A stretch of DNA of 64,000 bases from Halocaridina rubra. Lineage: Eukaryota > Arthropoda > Malacostraca > Decapoda > Atyidae. Positions 55,196 to 64,000 of this stretch are shown in pieces. The stretch is from positions 1 through 64,000 of the forward strand of contig JAXCGZ010019146.1 in the NCBI GenBank assembly GCA_037179515.1, in the 5' to 3' direction. Numbering within the stretch: position 1 is the first letter of the stretch; every line of letters starts with the position of its first letter. The notes beneath the pieces were generated by a model that saw only the letters and a list, made by a program, of their open reading frames with translations, was not told the origin of the DNA and did not search any database. Made by a program: the position numbers and the translations under genes.

Positions 55196-56157
55196 GTACC
55201 ATCTGTGTCCACATATACTGCTGACCCGGAGGGCTATCATTCGGCCATCTCCGAACCGCGGAACCTAATTCTATTTATGGCTTGTATTTCACATTCACTG
55301 TAAAGAATATGCCAATATCTGTGGGAATATTGGCCTCATAACCGTTTCTCATTTCCTACTCAAATTTCGGTGACTTTGGCCCGATTCCACATTCTATCAC
55401 TCAAAAGGGAGAGACTTCTTGGTCTTCCCAGAGGGGTGTTTATGCTTTCATGTCCGTCTGTTTTTCAATGTAAGAAAATCCCAGTAAATAATTAACTCTA
55501 TTTTGTACTTGTGGTTTTTGTACCAAATTATACATTATAGGTTTAATTTTTATCAAACACGATATATATAATTCTGGTGTTAAAGATGGGAGTCAGAGGG
55601 TCGTATTTGAGGCCAGTCAAGTTTCAATATAGCTTATGTTTCTTACGCGCTATGGTCAACATCTGTTATCTCGAACATCGGCATTGGCGCTGACTTCCGC
55701 TTCGTTGTCAAAAAAGATGGTTTGATTTCCGAGAGATTTGAAATTGCAACATTAAAAAGAAAGAAAAGAAATATTATATAATAATCAAGAACTCATAACA
55801 AATAAACACTATTTTTTTTAACACAAAGAAATATACAAGAGTATACAATGCTTCCATGTTAAAATAACAAATAAACAAATGAATAAACAAATGAATGAGT
55901 AAATAAACAAATAAGTATACATAAAAACATATATACATCCATTAAAACAATCTACATGCAGAGATTAATTTCAATTTCTTTTTTAAAGGTAGTGTCTATA
56001 GGCACCGCATGCTTTGAAAATATTTATATGATGGTAAGAAAAATCATAGACAGTAAAGCGAGTACACACAAAGGCGCGCGCGCACGCACACACACACACA
56101 CATAAGAACATCTTTGATGTAACTAAATATATGGTAAAAATGTACAATCTAAGGAAT

Positions 56158-56162
<5 letters not shown>
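55196..56162. other. Unannotated sequence
   Basis: A mixed GCGC/CACA run lies at about 56076-56102. No gene is seen. Confidence 0.4.

Positions 56163-56234
<72 letters not shown>
56163..56234. repeat. (CT)n microsatellite
   Basis: About 72 bp of CT. Confidence 0.96.
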
Positions 56235-56238
<4 letters not shown>

Positions 56239-56803
56239 ACTACTACTGTCCCTGGAGTTGTTGTGTTCAATGTTTAAGCATCATTGCCCTGTCGTGTCTG
56301 CAAGTAACAACACATGGAAGTGATGTTGACATTTTGCAATTTGTCAATCATTTCCCTCGCCCTTCCTCTCTACTGTCATGCTTTTCACATTCCCACGTGA
56401 AGAAAACACAGACATATAGTGAATAACTTTTAAAGTCATCACAAATTTTTTTCAATATTTCCATTTCTCGTGAGATTCTTTTACCATCATTACACACAAT
56501 ACAATTAGTATACTGGCTCTCAACAGCTGCACGGATGTCTATTAAAAATATCTAAAATCAGCAATAATAAAATTCTTAATGTTAAAAAAACTAAGCCAGT
56601 GTCAATTGCGAGGGTTGGGACGAGTGGTCAGCAATATTCGCGGATGTATGAGGCTCTGGGGGAGGGGGGCCCAATGGTGCTTTTTATCGAAATGTCACCA
56701 ATATCTAGGCAATATTTGCCTCTATTTCGTCTGAAAACTCCCTTGACACACACTCTCTCTCTCACTCCATTCCTCCTCTTTTTTCTTAATTTTCTAAGGC
56801 GAG

Positions 56804-56960
<157 letters not shown>

Positions 56961-58211
56961 TAGATAAATAGACAAATATAAATATATACTTTTTTCCTTG
57001 GTTTAAGAGTCATATAAAAAGAAATGAAATCATACACTGCCATATCAGGAAATGGAATAAAAAACAGAATAAAGACTATTCTTGGAAAAAAAAAAAGGAA
57101 ATACGTTAAATACCGGAAAAAACAACAACAACAAAAGTGTAGAGAAAAAGATATCGATATGCCATTTAATTCATAAAGGATTTCTGGAGTCAGAGCACAT
57201 CACTGAAATAGCGTAAATAATGAGTTAATCGACACTATTATAATGAAGCAATATTGAGAAGTCCATAAACTAGTATTACAGGATTTTCTAGTGCAATAAA
57301 TGACATGGCACTGTGAAAAATATGAAAGTGGAAATTTGAAGAAAATGACATAATTTCAGAGCCTCTAAAGGACATTACCAAACTTGAGGCACCCCAACTG
57401 GATATCTCAAATAGCTACTTCAAAAACATGAAACCTGGCGGAGCTTAAGCATCATAACGTAAACAGACAACCGATCGAGTAAAGAAACTCGACCAGTTAT
57501 ACCTCGAAAAGGCATCTGAGGAATATCTCAAACTGACGATAAAATTCGATAATAAATAACTCAATGAAAGACTGCATGATACTGAAAACTTACACTTCAC
57601 TGAGAATATGAATTTCGGAGGGGGAAGGGCCTCTGAACGACCTCTAAAATTGGCAGGCCACTTCGAAAACACACTACGAAAACACACTTGAAATAAAAAC
57701 CCTGGAGAGTCTCTGCAGGATATAATCGACGATGAATGATGAAAATATAAATCTCAAAGAAACCATTGCTAGATATGAGACGACTTTAAGAACGCAAAAA
57801 TATTTGAAAACCTTGGAAGGATATCGCAACTTGAGAGAACTTTTACATATATAATCAAGAACCTCTGCAGGATATCGCAAATTGACAAAACATATCAAAA
57901 ATATAATATTTGCAGAATCTAAGCATGATATTCCAACCTGGAAGGACATCTATCTATCTACCTTGGCTGTTTCCCCCTTTAATTGGGGAGTAGCCGACAT
58001 CAAGAAAGGAAAACAAATAGGGGGATTACTTTGCACTATGGGCAATCACGAGGGAGCTAGCGACCGTTCAGATGGCACTGCTGGAGTGCCACAGCCCATC
58101 CTCTCGGCTCTTCCACAACCTGTGTCGATTCACAATTGCCAACTCCTCCTACTGCCCCTACCACAGGGCCACCTCTGTAAGCTGCAGCCCCGTGGTAACA
58201 GCAGATGCCCA

Positions 58212-58556
58212 TCAGAGCTGCGTCACAATCGCTCGCCACTCATTCCTATTCCTAGCACGCTCACTTGCTTCCCTCACATCCATCCTCCTACCATTCAGGG
58301 CTCTCCTTACTCCATCCATCCATCCAAACCTAGGCCTCCCTCTAGCATTTCTCCCATCAAATCTCGCCTTCATCACCTTTTTCAGCAGCCTTTCATCATC
58401 CATCCTTTCCACATGGCCAAACCATCTCAGAATATTCATATCTACTCTGGCTGCAATTTCTTTCCTCACACCCGTTCTTGCTTTCACCACTTCATTCCTA
58501 ACCCTATCCAATCGAGATACACCAGTCATACTCCTCAGGCATTTCATGTCAAACAC
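58212..58556 (-). pseudogene. RTE C-terminal fragment
   Basis: 114 codons starting MFDMKCLRSM, with RWFGHVERMDDERLLKKV. It is the same frame as the reverse transcriptase piece, separated only by the stop at about 58574. Confidence 0.85.
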
Positions 58557-58571
58557 ATTTAGTTTCCGTCT

Positions 58572-59246
58572 CTAACTTACTTTCATACCCCACAACTCTG
58601 ATTCATACATCACAGTTGGCACAACCACTTTCTCATACAAAACTTTCTTAACATTCATTTCCAACCCTCTATTTTTCATCACTCCTTTCAATGCACCCAA
58701 CACTTTACATCCTTCATTCACTCTGTGACACACATCTGCTTCCACTCCACCATTTGCAGCTATAACCGAGCCTAAATACTTAAACTGATTAACCTCCTCA
58801 AGTGTCTCTCCATTCAACATAACATTCAATCCAGCGCCATCCTCATTTCTTCTACACCTCATAAGCTTACTCTTTCCCACATTCTCTCGCAACTTCCTTC
58901 TCTCACACACCATTCTAAATTCTGACACTAACTGACACAGCTTTTCCTCTGAATCTGCCACCACCACAGTATCATCTGCAAACAGCAACTGATTCAGCTC
59001 CCACTCGTTATCATCCCCATCTACCAATCTCAAACCTCGACCACGCACTCGCTCATTCACCTCTCTTACAACTCCATCAATATACAAATTGAACAGCCAT
59101 GGTGACATCACACATCCCTGTCTCAGTCCCACACTCACTGGAAACCGCTCACTCACTTCATTCCCTACCTTAACACAAGCTCTACTGCCCTCATACAAAC
59201 TCTTCACTGCATGCAACAATTTATCATTAATTCCATATAATCTCAA
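58572..59246 (-). pseudogene. RTE reverse transcriptase fragment
   Basis: 224 open codons, with GLRQGCVMSPW and the catalytic FADD. It is preceded in the same frame by the LEKAYDRVDREAM segment ending in a TAG stop at about 59256, and ended by a TAG after WGMKVS. Confidence 0.88.
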
Positions 59247-59800
59247 TACATTCTACATAGCCTCTCTATCAACTCTATCATATGCTTTCTCCAGATCCAA
59301 AAATGCAAAATACACATCCTTACCCTTTGCTAAATATTTCTCACATAACTGCCTAACTATAAAAATCTGATCTATACAACCTCTACCTCTCCAAAAACCA
59401 CTCTGCACTTCCGCGATCACATATTCTGTCTTATCCCTAATGCTGTTGAGATTTATAGGACATAAAAAAAAAATCGAAGAGAGACTGCAGAATATCGTAA
59501 ATTCTACAAGACACTTAGAAAATATGAGTCTCTATGAGCCTCTGTAGGTTATCTTCAGTTTTAAAGATACTTCAGATATATAAAACTAATAGAGCTTCTG
59601 CATGACACTGAAGCCTCATGAGACACCTAAATACTATATAAACCTCAAGAAGACTCTGCTAGACCTGGACCCTTGACAAGCCTCATTGAAAATATAAACG
59701 TCAAGGAGTCTTAGCAGAATATTAATATAAAACCTAAAGAGCCTCCGCAGAATATCGCATCTTGGCAAAGAACTGCGAATATACATATTTTGAAATTGCA

Positions 59801-60896
59801 TACGGGTTCATTCCAATTTTTCCATTCTTCCAAGTTACACTGGAAACTAGCTCCAAAGAAAATGAAAATCAACAGATACCATATCAATTTAGAAACATTG
59901 AAACAAATTCTCACTTTAAAATTTTTTTTTAGTCTTGTACTAAAAAAAAAGAAATATTTGATTTAAAAAAAGCTATTAGAAAACAAATCCATTGTAAGTG
60001 TAATTTCAAAACGTATTTTTAAACACAGTTCATCTATACAAAAGCATTTTTTATCGTCTCATACGGATGTTAAGACCAGATATTCTATAAATCTCAACAG
60101 GTCGGTCTGAAAGAAAGTTTGCAAATGTTATATAAGCCAATAGTAATAAAATAAAAACAATAAGATCAATCCCTCTATAAACTTATCTTTGCAGCTTCTC
60201 GCTAAAACACATTTTATCAGTTAGTGAAGATGTTACTAGTAAAACAATAAGTAAAGCACAACAACGCTGTTTAAGAAACTTACATACACCAATCCGTCGA
60301 AAATTCCTCAGTCAATGCAATTCCACCCTTAAACATGGAGAAAAAAAATCATAAACTCATTTCATTCATTAATATGCAAAGACGGTCAATCCAAATGGAA
60401 AGTAAATGGGATGGAAAATACTTGACAGGTTTTCCCCCATTCATGTCAGATAATAATCAAGAAAGAGAAAGTCATTTGTGGTTAATGAAATTATTTTGTA
60501 CGACTCTGTCCCAGGTATCTGATTGACAACACGTGGAGAGGGGGTCTGCATGATTAAATTTAGCCAACGTGATTAAAGGGTCGGGAATATTATATAATGA
60601 TTGATTTTTATTTCTGGTTTAATATTCAATCTTGGCTTAAATGGTTGGGTGTGAAAACATGATTTGTTGTTAATGATAGGAAAACAGGAGAATATATTTG
60701 TGGTTAATCGAATTATGTTATATCTTGTATGTTAAATTCTGAAGGAAGGAATATGTATTTACATATTAGACTGTTAGGTATGAGTATGCTTGTATGTATG
60801 TATACATGTATGATTATACTTCAGCGTGTATGAATGTATATATACGCATGCATGAGTCTAAAAAAGTTTATATAAATACACACACACACACACTGT
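59801..60896. other. AT-rich sequence, nothing recognised
   Basis: No gene. A short (CA)n at 60879-60892 borders the CR1 5' end. Confidence 0.45.
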
Positions 60897-61592
60897 GTGT
60901 TGTTGATGGAGTATATCATTGAAGATATTCTTCCTGAGAGTAGAGGCACTGAGGACATGAGGAGGAACTATCCGAAAGGAGATTACATAAAAATGAATGA
61001 GCTTTTTGCAGTTATTGACTGGAGAACCTTATTTTACAACAAATCTGTACAAGAAATGTATGACATCTTTTGTGAGAAATATGGGAAGATAGTAGATTGC
61101 TGCATACCTGTCACCAAAGTAGGTGTAATTCATGCCAGAGAGAAATGGTTCGATAATGGGTGTAAAAGAGCTAAGGAGTGGAGAGACAAATGCTGGAAAA
61201 GGTATAGGAGGAGAAAAAACATAAATGCCTGGCAAACCTACAAAAGAGCAAGAAATGATTACCTAAGTAAAAGGAGAGAGGCAGAGAGAGACTATGAGAG
61301 GGACATCACCAGGAAGGCTAAAGAAAATCCCAAGCTTTTCCACAGCTTTATCAGAGGAAAACTGAAGGTAAAAGAACAGGTTTTAAGGCTAAAGAGAGCG
61401 GATGGAAGCATCACTGAGACGGATGAAGAGATCTGCAAAGAATTGAACAAGGAGTTTCAGTCAGTATTTACAGTAGAAAATACCCCCACCCCCTCAGATT
61501 GCAGTGATAGAATCTCAAGGGCCGGTATTAGAGAACATCAACCTTACAGCCACAGAGGTATGCAAAGCGCTGATGGATTTAGATGTTCATAA
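60897..61592 (+). pseudogene. CR1 pre-reverse-transcriptase linker fragment
   Basis: 231 codons rich in Lys/Arg (WRDKCWKRYRRRKN, YKRARNDYLSKRREAERDY, NPKLFHSFIRGK, ITETDEEICKELNKEF), as in CR1 between endonuclease and reverse transcriptase. The frame is lost after about 61510; the family sequence continues in another frame (KATGPDDISPHVLK). Confidence 0.85.
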
Positions 61593-61678
61593 AGCTACAG
61601 GTCCTGATGACATATCCCCTCATGTGCTTAAAAAAATGCGCAAACACAATATCAGTGGCACTAAGTATCATATTTAAG

Positions 61679-61726
61679 GAGTCACTGGAGTCGGGAGTCA
61701 CTGGAGTCGGGAGTCACTGGAGTCGG
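61679..61726 (+). repeat. 16-bp tandem triplication inside CR1 copy D
   Basis: GAGTCACTGGAGTCGG occurs three times in a row. Two extra copies add 32 bp, which shifts the reading frame. Confidence 0.95.
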
Positions 61727-61758
61727 GGGAGATTCCAAGATGCTGGAAACAAGCAAAT

Positions 61759-63075
61759 GTGATACCTATCTTCAAAAAGGGAAGGAGGGATACGGCTCTG
61801 AACTATAGGCCAGTTTCCTTGACCAGCATAGTTTGCAAAGTTATGGAGAAACTACTAAGGAAACATATCTCTCTTCACTTGGAATCCTTCAACTTTTTGT
61901 CAGTGAGGCAACATGGCTTCAGAGAAGGCAGATCAACAGTAACAAACTTATTAGAATTTTATGATGAGGTAAGCCAAATCTTACAGGAAAGAGAGGGCTG
62001 GGCAGATTGCATATTCCTAGACTTCCAGAAAGCGTTTGACACTGTTCCACATGGGAGACTTATTAGGAAGCTGCAATCAATGGCTAGAATAGGTGGAAAT
62101 GTTTTGGAATGGATAAAAACTTACTTAGAAGGAAGGGAACAGAGGGTTAGAGTAAGAAACTCAGTGTCTAAATGGAGAAGAGTTAGTAGTGGAGTTCCAC
62201 AGGGTTCAGTTTTAGGGCCACTTTTGTTCCTTGTATATGTAAATGACCTACCAGAGTCTGTAAATTCATTCATGAATATGTTTGCAGATGATGCAAAGAT
62301 TGTGAAGAAAGTAAAAAACGAGAACAATGGTAGAGAACTTCAGGAGGATCTAAATAATCTGCATGAGTGGTCAGAAAAGTGGCTAATGAAATTCAATACT
62401 TCAAAATGTAAGGTAATGAGAATGGGTACAAGTGCAAGAAGGCCCAAGCTTGACTACTCGGTGGCTGGAGTACAACTTCAAGAGACAGAAAATGAGAGAG
62501 ATCTAGGAGTAAACATACTGGCAGATTTGTCTTCAGAAATACATATAAATGGCATAGTAAGGGCAGCATATGCATTCTTATCAAATGTAAGGGTAGCCTT
62601 CAGGCACATGGACAAGGAAATGTTCAGAAATATTTATGTAACCTATGTGAGGCCAAAACTCGAATATGCAGCCCCCTTTTGGAATCCGCACTTGAAAAAG
62701 CACATAGCTAAGCTTGAAAAAGTTCAAAGACATGCCACGAAACTGGTGCCAGAAATACGCAATCTCAGTTATGATGAGAGGCTGAGGGAATTAGACTTAC
62801 CATCACTCGAAGCTAGAAGAGTGAGGGGGGATATGGTGACAGTCTTTAAATTCCTTCATGGTTATGATTGAGTGGATAGGGATCGATATTTTGATATGGC
62901 TGGCTCTAGAACTAGAGGTCGTAGTTTGAAGCTTCGTAAGAAAACTTCTTTGCAGGATGTAAGGAAATACTTTTTCAGTGTAAGAGTAGTTGATAATTGG
63001 AATTCGCTAAGCGAGGAGGTAGTTAATGGTATCTCAATCCATAGTTTTAAGGACAGGTATGATAAGTATCACTAA
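61759..63075 (+). pseudogene. CR1 reverse transcriptase, interrupted by TGA
   Basis: Open at 61759-62868 with VIPIFKKGRRDTALNYRPVS, DFQKAFDTVPHG, SGVPQGSVLGPLLF and FADDAK. TGA at 62869-62871 replaces an Arg codon of copies A and C. The frame then continues unbroken to TAA at 63073-63075. Confidence 0.9.
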
Positions 63076-63159
63076 GTCTAAAATGGAACCGATGAGGAGA
63101 CGGGAAGATACGAGCTTTGGGCTCTTTCCCGTAAACACAATTAGGTAATCACAATTAGG

Positions 63160-63282
<123 letters not shown>

Positions 63283-63418
63283 ATTTACATACGCATATGT
63301 ATGGATGTCATGTACTACATGTTTCAACGCATACATCTATAATGACGCTACAAATTTTTCAAGTCAGTTATAAAAGTTCTTTATAACTACTGTATATAAG
63401 TTTGTGCATGTGTGTGGG

Positions 63419-63536
<118 letters not shown>

Positions 63537-63699
63537 ATACACCCAACAACAATGAAACAGGAGCTATGCAGATGCAGTAATATACATACTTAAAACACAA
63601 AAATAACATACACATATATTGAACGAAAGGTGCTATAAATAGCACAATTACCTACATATATATATAAAAAAAGGTAACAATTTTTCTAACTTTTCGCCT

Positions 63700-63880
63700 C
63701 ACGAAATGTTTTCTCCTCTTATCTTCCTCATACACCAATTTGATTTGTCCTCCTCCTCAAGTTGCTCTTCCCACTTTTGGCCACACTATATATTTCCTCC
63801 TCTCCTTTTCCTCCTACACCAATTTCATTTCTCCTCCTCCTCCTCTTCCTCCGATTGCTCTTCCCCTCACACCAATGGAG
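63700..63880. repeat. Pyrimidine-rich ~83 bp direct repeat
   Basis: TACACCAATTT, CTCCTCCTC and TTGCTCTTCCC recur in order near 63731 and 63813. Confidence 0.6.
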
Positions 63881-63952
63881 TGTGTAATTGGTCCAGCCTC
63901 CCCTTTTTCACCCCGGACATGACATTCCAATATCGTATCCCAATCGGTACAT

Positions 63953-63954
<2 letters not shown>

Positions 63955-64000
<46 letters not shown>
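63955..64000. repeat. (CT)n microsatellite running off the window edge
   Basis: At least 46 bp of CT; its end is outside the window. Confidence 0.96.

Larger units (their letters stand above)
57950..59450 (-). mobile_element. RTE-like LINE, 5'-truncated
   Basis: The minus strand carries the RTE reverse transcriptase (DVYFAFLDLEKAYDRV, GLRQGCVMSPWLFNLYID, LLFADD) and the C-terminal RTE region (FKYLGSVI, NILRWFGHVERMDD). It ends in three GATA units at 57950, typical of RTE tails. Stops at about 59256 and 58574 and loss of the N-terminal half make it inactive. Confidence 0.9.
57350..59800. repeat. Degenerate ~55 bp minisatellite interrupted by an RTE insertion
   Basis: Units with AACCTCTGCAGGATATCGCA, then ACTTGA-AAAAC and AAAATATAAA occur at 57360-57945 and again at 59470-59790. 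The RTE at 57950-59450 lies between, so the array predates it. Confidence 0.75.

Noticed and set aside
58072..58575. Plus-strand frames of 167-226 codons
   Set aside because: They are antisense shadows of the RTE element on the minus strand.

Overview
The window is AT-rich eukaryotic DNA, most likely from an arthropod and probably a decapod crustacean. The reasons are an extreme density of long (GA)n, (TA)n, (CA)n and (AAT)n microsatellites, many degenerate minisatellites, TTAGG-type telomere words inside the window, CR1-, RTE- and BEL/Pao-type retroelements, several tRNA-like SINE families, and GT-AG introns. The species call is inference. I see no bacterial operon, CRISPR array, rRNA or convincing functional tRNA gene.

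Three host genes can be supported. (1) Plus strand 11540-13334: the last three coding exons of a CREB3/CREB3L-type membrane-anchored bZIP transcription factor (bZIP, one membrane segment, lumenal RSLL site-1-protease-like motif). Its activation-domain exons are not recognised here. (2) Plus strand 20374-25738: a two-exon gene for a secreted protein of about 1197 residues. The signal peptide is split by the intron. Three cysteine modules with clip-like spacing (one N-terminal, two C-terminal) flank a roughly 900-residue Ser/Thr/Asn-rich linker without cysteines. I do not recognise the family. (3) Minus strand 46659-40374: a five-exon short-chain dehydrogenase with the TGxxxRxG motif and Asp-Tyr-Lys triad of pteridine reductase 1. 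In two of its introns, copies of the preceding exon's 3' end and splice donor have been tandemly duplicated.

The rest is mainly repeats. A BEL/Pao LTR element (27152-32987) has 916-bp LTRs differing at 7 positions and a perfect 5-bp target duplication, but lacks most of RNase H and the integrase core. Six CR1-like LINE fragments (2.6, 18.7, 33.0, 33.6, 50.2 and 60.9 kb) are all cut short at the 5' end; most end in a 14-bp tail word that often runs into a (CA)n tract. An RTE-like LINE (57.95-59.45 kb) sits inside a minisatellite. There are Harbinger-like and mariner/pogo-like MITEs, a large fold-back element at 47.3-48.0 kb, a palindromic tRNA-like SINE cluster at 49.2-49.9 kb, and at least seven degenerate minisatellites.

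Layout: 1-11.5 kb repeats with one CR1; 11.5-14 kb CREB3-like gene; 14-20 kb AT-rich DNA with MITEs and an old CR1; 20.1-25.9 kb clip-like gene; 26.3-34.9 kb (TA)n, BEL/Pao and nested CR1s; 35-40.3 kb minisatellites; 40.4-46.7 kb pteridine-reductase-like gene; 47-64 kb fold-backs, SINEs, MITEs, RTE, CR1 and microsatellites. The three genes do not obviously share a pathway.
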